A DNA stretch of 64,000 bases from Cinnamomum chago (lineage: Eukaryota > Streptophyta > Magnoliopsida > Laurales > Lauraceae): the NCBI GenBank assembly GCA_038049695.1, contig CP142452.1, forward strand, positions 53,340,501 to 53,404,500, given 5' to 3'. A program made the position numbers and the translations under genes. The notes beneath the pieces were generated by a model, which did no database searches, was not told the DNA's origin, and was given only the letters and a program-made list of their open reading frames with translations. Shown here one piece after another: positions 1 through 11,400 of the stretch (the stretch's first letter is position 1; each line of letters starts with the position of its first letter).

Positions 1-871
1 GTCCCGATACCCCGGATTGCTACCGTGGTTCCCAATGCCCGGCTCGCTACCGTGGTCATGTCTCGTATATTATATGTATATGTATATATTTCGTTGTTTC
101 TCCTCGCCTCGTGTGACTGAGATCAACGCCTTGATATTGTTTTGTCACTTCGGTGATAGATAACTTAGATTCGTGTGGTTGCCATCTTGTTTGTTTCTTG
201 TTTCTTTGGTTATCTTTACATGTTTTACAACGCATACTTGTATTTGAATAAATGATTCATCTCTTTTATGGAAATCGTTATTTAAACAGGTTTAAATGCT
301 TTTGGAGGTAAACTCATTTATTATCGTATTGTCATGTCTTTTCACCCGTTTGCCAAACCATCGTGTTTGACCCACTCTTTGGTACTCATATCCGGACATT
401 GTCTATCCTGAGGCGGAGCTTGAGGATGCAGTCGGCGAACCGCAACACCTAGTTGAGTACCATGCTGATGATGTCGTTTAAACATTTGATTGCTTTGAGA
501 GACGTAACATTTTGGGAACATTTAACCATTCTTTTGGGGACTGGTATTTTGTCTATATTAGCCTTTGTTGGCCTCTATTTTTGGGAATGTAACTAAATGA
601 TCTTTTGTATAAACTTTAACTTTTCTTTTGGGGAAAGCACTAATGATCATTGCTCATTCTGATACTTGGTTTATCTATATGATTTTATCTTGTGACTAGA
701 ATTGAAATTATCAATTTGATTTGCTACACGCTTCCGCACTTTACAGAAATATTTATGTTATTGTGATATCCTCACCGCGGACACCTGTAGGAAATTAAAT
801 AAATGGTTACACACAATAATTAGTCCCGATCCCAGATTAGGACCTCGGTAACCCGGCCCGGGGTTGCGACA
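1..871 (-). mobile_element. Ty3/gypsy (Tekay/Del-like) LTR, cut by the window edge
   Basis: Read on the minus strand, this segment begins at 871 with TGTCGCAACCCCGG, followed by a 'gatcgggac' block and then 'gtgtccgcggtgagg'. The same order of blocks starts the copies at 26380 and 28886. A terminus of TGTCGCGACCCC type is characteristic of Tekay/Del LTRs. The other end lies outside the window. No coding sequence is seen, so I cannot tell a solo LTR from the edge of a whole element. Confidence 0.7.
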
Positions 872-2949
872 TCTACAAAATTCAAGGAATATCAAGGGTC
901 ATCAGCATTGAAAAAAGTGTGCAGAAGGTAAAATACTCACATGATCTGTACAAATCTATCTGAGTTAGTGCCAAATTTGTGTAAAATTATTTGGATTTCT
1001 TCACGTAAACTCAATAATTTCGATACAAAAATCAGATAATTTGTACAAAACTTAGATAATGTTGCATAAACTAAGACATGTCTGTTTGACGGTCAGATAA
1101 ATTTGATGCTAAAGTCACATATCTTTGATTACATGACTTCTTACACAATGCAGCTTTCAACTGAATTTATAAGTGTTAAAGGAATTGATAAGAAAGAAAC
1201 TAACTAATGAGACGGGTAGATAAATCAGGCTCTAACTAATCTAAAAAAAAATGAAGACCTACAACTAAATATAAAAAACAAATCTAGATCATTTGAACCC
1301 ATACAAATCAAATTGTTCATGAATAACAAAACTATCAAAATATACCTATAAAAAGTGAAAAACACAAATAAAAATCTACACATACATATCAGACATCCAT
1401 ACAATATGAATCTATACAGATCGAAATGACCATGAGTATCAAAAATATATAGATCTACACATTTAAATAAGAAAGATTGCATACTCTCTGCTATGAACGG
1501 AAGGCCCCGCTCACTTAAAAAAAAAATGGAACTGCTTCCCAAACGTTGGATCTGCAATCTGCTTCCCAGACAATCAATCTACGAAACTATAAGCCACTAA
1601 GAAAAGAACTGCTTCCCAAACATTGGATCTGCAATCTGCTTCACAAACAATGAATCTACGAAACTATAAGCCAGTCAAAAGTTCTATATTCTCTCTCGTA
1701 AGTTTTCTACATTCAGATTCAAGATCAAAATCGATTGCAGTTTGAAATGCAAAAAACAAGATTTGCACTGAGTTATAGGGGCATATCAGTAATAAATGAT
1801 CGCTTATGACCTTAATTTGGGGCTAAATAATCGTGACACGTTGATGGACCACTGCATTATATTCTGCGACAGTTACAGGGGCAAATTAGTCCTGAAATAT
1901 ATGATCGTGTGAATGTAGGGACCTCTGGCTGCAAATATCTAGCTGAGTGGACCAGAGCCCTTAAACAGAATTTGCCTGGACTGGAGGCTGGATAGATTCA
2001 ATTTTAGGGACCTTTTGCTAATTATCTCTATAGAAAAAATGTAAAAAAAAAAAAAATGTCTTTCTTATAATACATTACTTAACTCAAATTAAAGGAATTA
2101 AAATAGAAAGCCTTGTAGCAAATCCACTGGCACTTGATGTCCTCTTCCTTGTAATTAAGGATCCTCTTGATTTCTTGTTTGATCTTTGTTACTACTCAGT
2201 AAGTTTCCTAACTCATGTATCTTGTTTTGAATTTTTTTTTATTTGAATAAAGATACTGCTAAGGAATCAAAGACAATTCTTGAGCAAAATTAAGAGGAAA
2301 CACAAAACATTTGGATTTACGATGGTTATCCGTTCGACAATTTAATTTGGAGAAAATAAATACTATTGCCTATGTTTTACCCATAGAACAAGGTGTCTCC
2401 ACATTAAAGCAAAGTAAAAAAAGGAAAGAAGAAAATACAATACAAAGATGAAAAAAAAAGTGGGTAAATTCATCCCACAAACAATGACATGTTGAACATT
2501 TCAGTAGAAGCTATTTCTTTCAAACAACTATTAATACTTGCACAAAACCCATATCCCTTTCTTAATCCACATGCTGGAATGTCTTGATCTCGCCATCTGT
2601 GTTTTATACATTCATTAAATGAAAGACCACTATAACAGTTTTGCCCAGAGACTGAGATTAACATTCTGCTTATGGTAAGGAATTGGCAGCCCATGGCAGC
2701 CCAATTGGGAGAATCCAATGGGGCCCATCACTGATCCCATCTCTCCCTTACATCATACTCAACCTCACACTCATTAGGAGCCTCATCCTAACCATCTATC
2801 CTTCCTAATCCTTTCAGGTGGGCCCCACTGTGCTCTCTCCCATAGTTTTCATTGCTAGCATATATTCAGGAAACCAAGATCGTCCAAATCTCAACTTTGA
2901 TTTGTCTTCACTCCACATCAATTTAACTCCGTAAATTACATCGGACCCA
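872..2949. other. AT-rich intergenic DNA, nothing assigned
   Basis: Only short ORFs with no recognisable family occur here. A short local near-duplication ('gaactgcttcccaaac..ggatctgcaatctgcttc') is visible around 1530-1580 and 1610-1660. No gene, RNA or complete element was seen. Confidence 0.5.
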
Positions 2950-5822
2950 ATTATTATATATTATAGACATAGGCATCGATTTCAAAATTAGAGTCCAATT
3001 TGCTAATCGATTACAAAATTGGACTCTAATCTCAAATCAATTTGGGAAATTCAAATCAATTTCAAGAGATAAGCTCTATTAATCAATTTAGTGTCCACAT
3101 TTGTTAAGCTTCTTTATGTGAATTCAAATTTTAATATATATCTGTTATGGATAGGTGATTAAAGAGTCCAGATGAAAAAATCCACCTTGCTCAATAACTC
3201 TATCCAACCAAGTTAAAATGCATCTTCTTTAGGTGGATTTAGAAATTTTCATATATCTATTACTGTTAGAAAATCCTTAATGTTTGTGATTTTAAAAAGT
3301 GGATCCTTGATAGTGATTTATACATATGGGCTCTGCGTACAATAAACTTTTTTTAACGTGGGCCTCATATTCTAATTCCTAAAGACAGGGCCACATGCAA
3401 TTTTGCAATTGATTGTTTGATTTCGATTTTAATATTGACTTTATTTTATCTTCTTTATAAAAAATAGAGATATATCTTATCCGTTAGGATTTCTCTTATA
3501 AAGAGATTCATTTAAATAGAATTCATAATATATATCTTATCTTTTGGATTGCCTTGCAATTGATTAAGAAAGTTGCATATAGTAACTAAAAGATTTGTGA
3601 TGTAATAATATACATAAAATTTCGCAGCAAGTTATATTGCAACTTTGCAAGGCACCCAAGTTCCCAAATCGGAAAGAAATAAATGTCAAATCTTGATCAA
3701 TGACCTTTTCTTTCTACCTTTTTTATTCATCCCTGATGTGTACTTGTGAAATCCAAACTACTCAAGTCCAAAATTATCATATGAATTGGCGCCCGGCGTC
3801 CAAATGAGATTTTGGCCCATTCTGCGGAAAGTAAAATGTTTTAAACTTATTTTTAAGAAAATATAAAAACAAAATGGATTCTTACAAGAAGATATAAAGA
3901 CCTCCAGTAATTCTCAAATAAAGATAAGATTTGAAATTTTATCAAAGAACCATGACCCACTTTCAGATCAGCCCAGCCGTGCCGTGCCATACCCCAATTA
4001 GGTCAGGCAGTGCCACCCACGAGCTAGCCCACATGCCCATCCTAATCTTTTATTTTTAAATTTTCTTATATAAATTAAAAGAGACTTGACGGGCTTTTAA
4101 GGTTTTCAGCTTGAAATAAAGTTGAAATTACTAAAATAAATACATAAACATTGATGTTAATTTACAAAAGATTTGAAGTTTCATACTCATTTATAGAAAA
4201 TGTAATATTTGCTTTGTATAAACGTCAGGTTGGGCCATTCTTCGAATCGTAATAAATGGTATATTTGTTTGTTTTATATTTATTTTCTAATTAATTAATA
4301 TCTCATAAAATAACCACAAATTGGACGTGTTATTTCTGGGCACGGGCTTAGCGTGGGCATGCTTTGCTAGCTATTATATATTATAGACGTAGGATTCGAT
4401 TTTGAAATTGAGTTCCAATTTTGAAATTGATTGAGAAATTGGAGCTTGATTTTGTCTGATTTCGCAATTGATTGTGAAATTGGAGGTTGATTTTGTAATT
4501 GATTTGATCTGATTTCGATTTAGAGAGAAACTTTAGTATATTTTAGATTTTTATTGCAATTTGAATTATTGTGGACTCTCTGTTGGATCTTATGTTATCA
4601 ATTCTTAATTCATCCATCCAAAGTCTCTTAGACTTTGAATCTTTTAAAAATTCAAATTTCAAGCCTCAATTCAAATTTAATTTGGAGATTATTACTATAC
4701 ATTCTCCTTTTTAATAAACTTTGATATATAGTATCTAAAAACCAATAAATGAAATATTATTAGATTTTAATTTACTTTCTTCTCATCAATTAATATATCA
4801 AAAAATAGCCCCAAATTGGATATAGTTTTATTTTTGGGCCCATGTTAACCAAAGTGGGCCTTATATTCTAATTCCTAAAGACGGGGCAACATGCAATTTT
4901 GCAATTGATTGTTTGATTTCAATTTTAATATTAACTTTATTTTATTTTCTTTCTAAAAAATAGAGATATATCTTATCTGTTTGGATTTTTCTTATAAAGA
5001 GATTCATCTAAATAGAATTCATAATATATATCTTATCTTTTGGATTGCCTTGCAATTGATTAAGAATGTTGCATATAGTAACTAAAAGATTCTGTGTCGA
5101 GTGATATGTAATATACATACAATTTCACAACAAGTTATATTGCAACTTTGCAAGACACCTAAATTCTCAGTTTGGAAAGAAATAAATGTCAAATCTTAAT
5201 CGAGGACCTTTTCTTTCTACCATTTTTTTCATCCCTAAAATTATCGAATGTATTGGCGCCCGGCGTCCAAATGGGATTTTGACCCATTCTGCTGAAAGCA
5301 AAATGTTTCAAAGTTATTTTTAAGAAAATATAAAAAAAAAATGGATTCTTACAAGAAGATATAAAGACCTTTAGTAATTCTCAAATAAAGATAAGATTTG
5401 AACTTTTGTTAAAGAAGCATGACCAACTTTCAGATCAGCCATCCATGCCATGCCATACCCTAATTAGATCAGGTAGTCCCACCCACGAGCTGGCCCACAT
5501 CCCCATCCTAATCTTTTTATTTTTAAATTTGCTTATATAAATAAAAAGAGACTTTATGGGTTTTTAGGGTTTTCAACTTGAAATAAAGTTGAAATTACTA
5601 AAATAAATACATAAAAATTGATGTTAATTTACATAAGACTTGAAGTTTCATACTCATTTATATAAAAAAATAATATTTACTTTGTATAAAAGTCGGGCTG
5701 GGCCATGCTTCGAACCACAATAAATGGTATATTTATTTTATATATTTATTTTCTTATTAATTAATATCTCATAAAATAACCACAAATTGGACGTGTTTTA
5801 TTTCTCGACCGGGCTTAGGACT
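2950..5822. repeat. Diverged tandem duplication, two units of about 1.4 kb
   Basis: Blocks of unit 1 recur in the same order and direction in unit 2, about 1.42-1.50 kb further on. Examples are 'tattatatattatagac' at 2952 and 4371, 'attctaattcctaaagac' near 3370 and 4867, 'gcgcccggcgtccaaatg' near 3789 and 5256, and 'aaccacaaattggacgtgt' near 4312 and 5779. Identity is high in the second half of each unit and low in the first 350 bases. There is no coding potential. It lies about 0.9 kb upstream of the sucrose synthase promoter and could be an old duplicated non-coding element. Confidence 0.75.
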
Positions 5823-6239
5823 CTCCTCATTATTAAATTTTTTCTTTAAAAAAAAATTAAAATCACTGATTTCAAGGTTGCTTGGTGGGCCCCACAATGC
5901 TCTAAACCTGGACACTCAAATCCTCTGATACTCCACACATCTGTTGGAATATGAGCTGTTCAAACTAAACTCTCTCTAGGTATATGACTTATTTTCAGAA
6001 TTTACGTAAATTTTAGTTTGTTCCACCATTAGAATGATTGTCAGATTTAAAAAAGAAAAAAGTAAAAAAAAATTTGATAATGAATATGCATAAGATTGTA
6101 TTTATCATATTTTTAATCCAACGGAACAAACGGAGATTCACTTAAAATTTGAGAATAACTTGTATATATTTCGAGAAAATTTAGTTTGAACGGTTCAGAT
6201 TTCAATAGATGACCCACTCTGGACTTTCACTCTTTTAAG

Positions 6240-6699
6240 TCAAGATTTCTCTCTCAAAGGATCAGATGATCCGGATTCTCTCATCCCATGAGTTTTCCGA
6301 TCATGCACGCTGCAAAATCAGGAACGTTGGAACTTGTAATCGATCGTGTTCTTTGATCAATCCCCAAATATCCACCACCGATTTGCTTCTTGACTGCCAC
6401 GTGCATGGTCTAACTTGCAACCAGTCGAAACTAAAAAGTATTATGCATCCATCTTTCTCTGTTCAAAAGAAGATTATCTAAAACTTTTTTAGATGACGAA
6501 GAAGAAGAAGAAGAAGATTAAGACCGCCTTGTAGTTTAATCTCTCACAGCAAAAATGCTATTTCTCTTTTTGGTTTTCGAAATGCGACCACTCGTACTTT
6601 TTTCCTTGGAATCTCTCAAATCCATCACTACAAAGAAGAACAAGAAGAACGTGATCTCTGCATCCGAATATAAATTCATCTCTCTCTCATCATCATCAT
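6240..6699 (+). promoter_or_regulatory. Probable core promoter of the sucrose synthase gene
   Basis: A TATA-like TATAAAT sits at 6669-6675, about 30 bases before a CT- and TCATC-rich stretch typical of plant transcription starts. A splice donor for the leader intron follows at 6760. The transcription start (about 6695-6705) is inferred from this spacing only. Short ORFs here are not supported by any family. Confidence 0.45.
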
Positions 6700-6759
6700 C
6701 TTCCATTTGAAAAAGTTCGTCATTTTGTCTGTTTTGGCATTCGAATCAAGTAATCCAAG
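6700..6759 (+). other. 5' UTR leader exon of sucrose synthase (inferred)
   Basis: A T/C-rich leader ends 'aatccaag' before the donor 'gtaacg' at 6760. The matching acceptor 'ttgtcttgcag' ends at 8375, and the second part of the 5' UTR runs 8376-8427 to the ATG. Plant sucrose synthase genes commonly carry a long leader intron before the start codon, and this arrangement fits. The 5' boundary is a guess. Confidence 0.5.
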
Positions 6760-7682
6760 GTAACGTGATTCTCTCAGAAACTGAATTTCAGCTCTCAGTC
6801 GGTCGATAATCTTAGTTGGATTTCATTCTTTCTTCTTTTCTGTTGTCGTCTTTTGATATTTTTTTTTATCAAGAAAGAAATTAGGCTTTTCTTTGATTTT
6901 TTTCTGGCGAAGATTGAATTGTTGATCTCCTTTCTTTTGTTCTTTGTCTGAATCGGGTGCAAATTGAGATATTTTTTGCGGAAATCGGACATGTTTCTTG
7001 ATTTGGGTCGAGGAATTCTCGTGTTTTTTTGCGGAAATGGAGAGAATCATGTTCGATTTAGAGATATTCGTTGATCCATTGCAAAAGAACACTTTTTTCG
7101 TTGTAGAGTTTGCTATAAATTGGAAAAGCACTGCACTCTACAGTAAAGTAAAGGAAAGAAATGCATATCCGAATTGAGTAGATGACTTTTGAAGATTCTC
7201 TCTCTTTGTTTATTTGTTTAAGAGTAAAAGCTTGGGTACAAAGTCGATACTTTTTTCGATATTCGGATTCAGTTTCCATGTTTATTAATGGTAGAGATTT
7301 CTCCAAGCTCTTCTGTCATTTTCAGTAATCTGGACGGATTCTAAAGTCATGGTAAATGTTATACTATCCACATCATGTATGGTAAAATTATGCTAACCTT
7401 TGTATACTTTTTCTTTCACAGTAACCATTTTTGGGTATTATTCCCTACGGACTTTGTATAGTTCACAAACTGCACGTTCTTCAAGCCTTTCAACTTTGTT
7501 AAAGTTTTAAAGGTCGTTTTTCATGTTGTCCTGAGATTTTGAATTTTCATTTTCACTGCAGAATTGTCTTTTACCTTGTATTTCTTCTTTGGGGATTTTG
7601 TGGAAAAAATCATTTAAATTCGAAAAATAAGACAAAAGACCTTAAAACTTCATAACGATGGTAGGGTTCCTTCATTCTTCTA

Positions 7683-7718
7683 TGATATAATGGAATACCC
7701 TGACATTCCATTATATCA
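7683..7718. repeat. Perfect 14-bp inverted repeat with 8-base loop
   Basis: Arms 7683-7696 (tgatataatggaat) and 7705-7718 are exact reverse complements around 'accctgac'. Related 'atcatggaat' fragments follow to about 7860, so this may be a decayed foldback element in the leader intron. Confidence 0.7.
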
Positions 7719-7857
7719 CAAGAGTCATTTGATATAGAAATGCCCTGAGTCCACAATATCATGGAATGTTAGATTATCGCATGATATCATGGAATATCAC
7801 TTCTTTTTATGAAATTTGCATTTAGGTTATTCCATAATGGAATGTCGGGGTTATTCC

Positions 7858-8030
7858 TTTTTTTTTTTTTTTTTTTGGGCTATCGGAGGGTTCTAATCCT
7901 TTGGGCTAGACTAATCCCTCCGGGCTCCAGAGGGAAGCCGGGTAAGCTCCCCTGTAACCCTAGTGTGGTAGTGCAGCCTCGAACCTACAACCTCTGGGTG
8001 TAAACCATTGTCTTAGGCCAACTGAGCTAA
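7858..8030 (-). mobile_element. tRNA-derived SINE, copy 1 (in SUS leader intron)
   Basis: On the minus strand the element starts with a box A-like TTAGCTCAGTTGG at 8030, has a box B-like GGTTCGAGGCT about 45 bases later, and ends in a 19-base A run (T run at 7858-7876 on +). These are the internal polymerase III promoter boxes and tail of a tRNA-derived SINE. A second copy lies at 23034-23200. The flanks 'ggaat..ggtt..cc' look like a decayed target-site duplication. Confidence 0.8.
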
Positions 8031-8427
8031 GGAATAGAGGTTCTATGCCGTCATTATGAAATATCTGGGCCTTCATCTTGTTTCTCAACTTGAAAGGGTT
8101 TTTTTTCTATAAAAATATTTTTTTCTTTTTTTCTAATTCACTGAGTTTCCTTCTCCTTTTATTTGGGTGGGGTTTTTTGTTTTTCTCGGGTATGTGTTGA
8201 TGTGTGTAGTTCTTTCAATGAATTTAGTTACGTGTCTTTGTGGAATTTGAAAGTTTCTCATTCTAGATGCTTTCTTGTGGTGTGGTTTGACTATTGGTCA
8301 ATCCTAATCTCTATATAGTCGGGACCCTTGCCACTGAGACTCAGCACCTGTTTTGCTGTTACTGTTGTCTTGCAGTACTGTGAGGCATATTGAGGCTTAG
8401 AGGAAAGAGAAATTGAGGGAAGTCGCC

Positions 8428-11400
8428 ATGGCTGACCGTAGGCTTACTCGTGCTCATAGTCTTCGACAGCGTTTGGATGGCAAAATGTCAAGTCTTCGGA
8501 ATGAACTATCTTGCCTTCTATCAAGGTTTGGGTTCATATTCTAATTGTTGTACCTTGTCTTCTTCCACTTGTATCTGGAACTGAGTTAGCGGTGAATTTG
8601 CGTTCTATGGTTATAATTTACTTTTGCTGGCCAATCTTGAATGAAAATTTCTTTCCATGGTACCCATGCTATCGTTACTCTTATACCGTATCTTACGATT
8701 AACTAATGGGACGGACGAAATGTCTGTTTTATGAACAATTTCTACTCTTCACCCTCCATTTTTTGCTGGCATAAAACATGAAGGGCCTGTTGGTTTCAAG
8801 TTTGGATGAAGGTAGTGGCAGCCTTTTGCACAACTTTCTAGTCTGATATGGGCTCAGCATGCCTTTGCAGAGCCATGACCATTGACCACCATTCCAAAAA
8901 AAATTGTCCATAAATGGCACTTTGGATTTCTTAGCATCAACCATCTTGAACCAGATTCTCGATTCTGTCTTTATTGATCTTGCTCGCACAGACACAAAAC
9001 AGTCTCCTAGCTTCATTAACATTCATGAGTGAGCTATAGCAAGAGACTTGATTTTAACTTCTTGGTTTGGTCGGTTGTGCTTAAGTCAGCCAAACTGATG
9101 CTCGATTCATCTGTTGCAATTTTGATAATTCCTCAATAACTCAGTCAACATAAATATGGGTATTTAAAGGGCTGATTTACAGAGGCCCTGGTTTTCCATC
9201 ATTACTTATTAGGAAAGCACATCAATTATTCTAATCCTACTAGTACTTTAAGGCCTTGCAATATTTTTGTTAAGTCTGTTTTTCTACCAGTGTAATGCTT
9301 CAGTTTTCAACAATCTGTCGATGTTTCTATACTGTGCCCCTTATTCTTACCAAGCCAAATGACATTGGCGCCTTGCATACTGAAAATTTGGGTTTTAGTG
9401 TGTGATAATGTTGTACTGACAACTTATGCATTCAGCAGTGCTTATTGCCACAATCCTCTACTTTTGCACTACTGCTTCTTTTTAATTTTAATATTCCTTT
9501 TTTCTAGTTTCTTTGGTTCCTAAGATAGATTCTGATCTACTTCTTGCCACTCCCACTCTCACTGGTTGTCAATTGACTTTGCAGGTGTGTAAGTCAAGGG
9601 AAAGGACTTCTACAGCCACATCAGTTATTAGCTGAGTTTGAAGCTGTAATACCTGAAGGGGAGAAACAAAAACTAATGGAAAGCATATTTGGAGATGTTT
9701 TGAGAGCCACACAAGTGTGATGTCTATCACCTGCTGCTTATTTTAACTCTCTAAGGTCATCCTTTTGTAATAATGTTTCACCATGATGATGTGATCCAGG
9801 AAGCAATAGTTTGTCCTCCATGGGTTGCATTAGCTGTTCGCCCAAGGCCAGGTGTTTGGGAGTACATACGCGTGAATGTCAATGATATGATCATGGAAGG
9901 GTTGAGTGTTCCTGAGTATCTACGATTTAAGGAAGAACTTGTGGATGGAAGGTATTTTCTATCAGCGAAACTGAAGGTTTACATTATCAGGGATGTCGAT
10001 AGTTATTATTACAATAGATTTCTGTAGTAATAATAACAGAACGGATATGGGTTCTGTCCTCTTTTAATTTCTACTTCACTTCTTTACATGAAGTTGTTTT
10101 CTCTTACCAGCTATAAAGATAGCTTTGTGCTCGAGTTGGACTTTGAGCCCTTCACAGATTCTTTTCCTCGGCCTACTCTATCAAAATCCATTGGAAATGG
10201 TGTCCAATTCCTTAATCGTCACCTTTCTTCAAAAATGTTTCATGACAAAGAAAGCATGCACCCGCTTCTTGATTTCCTCGGGGTGCATAGCTACAAGGGG
10301 AAGGTATGTGCCCTGCCATTAATTTATAATTTTTCTGCCTCTCATTTCTGGTTCTTTTTTTCACATTCCTCTCCTTTTCATTGGTGACACAGAGAGAGCT
10401 TTTACGGAATTATATCTTTATAAATCTCATCCTTGACAGGATTTCTTTCTGGTCATCGTAGTTCTTGGTGAAGTACTAAGATTAATTGTTTATGCTACTT
10501 GCCATACGTACAGAAAGGGTTAAATCAGCCACATGTCCTCTCTTCTCATTCTCCATATGCTGCAACTCTAGCTGTGATATTATTTATGAAGCATTATAGA
10601 CATATATATATATGCTGTAATTATTAATAAATGCATTCTTTTTTAATCTTGATTCTGCTATGCAGACTATGATGCTGAATGAAAGAGTACACAGCCTCAA
10701 TGTTCTCCAATCTGTTATGAGGAAGGCAGATGAATATCTGTCAATGATTCCTCCACAGACACCATATTCAGATTTTGAGCACAGGTATTACTACATTTTT
10801 TAGTTTCCTGGTAAGGATGCAAGCATAATATTAGATAATGCTCATTTAAACCAAAGACCAAAAACACAATTTCTAAGAAGTTCGTATTATTGAGCAGCAC
10901 TTTTACATCTATGATGTCAGGTTCCAAGAGATGGGTTTAGAGAGGGGATGGGGTGATATGGCTGGGCGTGTATTGGAGATGGTGCATTTACTTTTGGAGT
11001 TGCTTGAGGCACCTGATCCATGTACCTTGGAAAAATTCCTTGGGAGAATTCCGATGGTTTTTAATGTTGTCATCCTTTCTCCCCATGGGTATTTTGCTCA
11101 GGCTAATGTTCTGGGGCTGCCCGACACTGGGGGCCAGGTATACTTCACCTCTGCTTTCACATATTGAATATAGAGTATAGACTATCTTCTCTGAATTATT
11201 TTTTTTCCTGCAGATTGTTTACATTTTGGATCAAGTTCGTGCTTTGGAGAATGAGATGCTTCTCAGAATTCAGCAGCAAGGCTTGGATATTACACCTCGC
11301 ATTCTCATAGTAAGCTTCCTGAGTCCTGACCACTTTCTGCTAATGTAATCATGGATTGTTAAATGCAATGATTCCACGACCATCCCATTGAGAACACTTC

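Larger units (their letters stand above)
6760..8375 (+). other. Leader intron of sucrose synthase (1.6 kb)
   Basis: The donor is gtaacg and the acceptor tgcag. The intron is T-rich in its first half, as plant introns are. It holds a perfect hairpin at 7683-7718 and a minus-strand SINE at 7858-8030. Leader introns of this family often raise expression, but nothing here proves that. Confidence 0.5.

Noticed and set aside
1225..1557. Minus-strand 110-codon ORF near the window start
   Set aside because: Phe/Ile-rich translation of A/T-rich DNA with no family match, splice context or promoter; chance ORF.
6795..7306. Overlapping minus-strand ORFs in the SUS leader intron
   Set aside because: Lys-rich reading of T-rich plus-strand intron DNA, antisense to the leader intron; no recognisable domain.
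7858..8030. Possible real tRNA gene
   Set aside because: Box A and B are present but the cloverleaf is not kept, the body is too long and ends in an A tail, and a second dispersed copy exists. It is a SINE.
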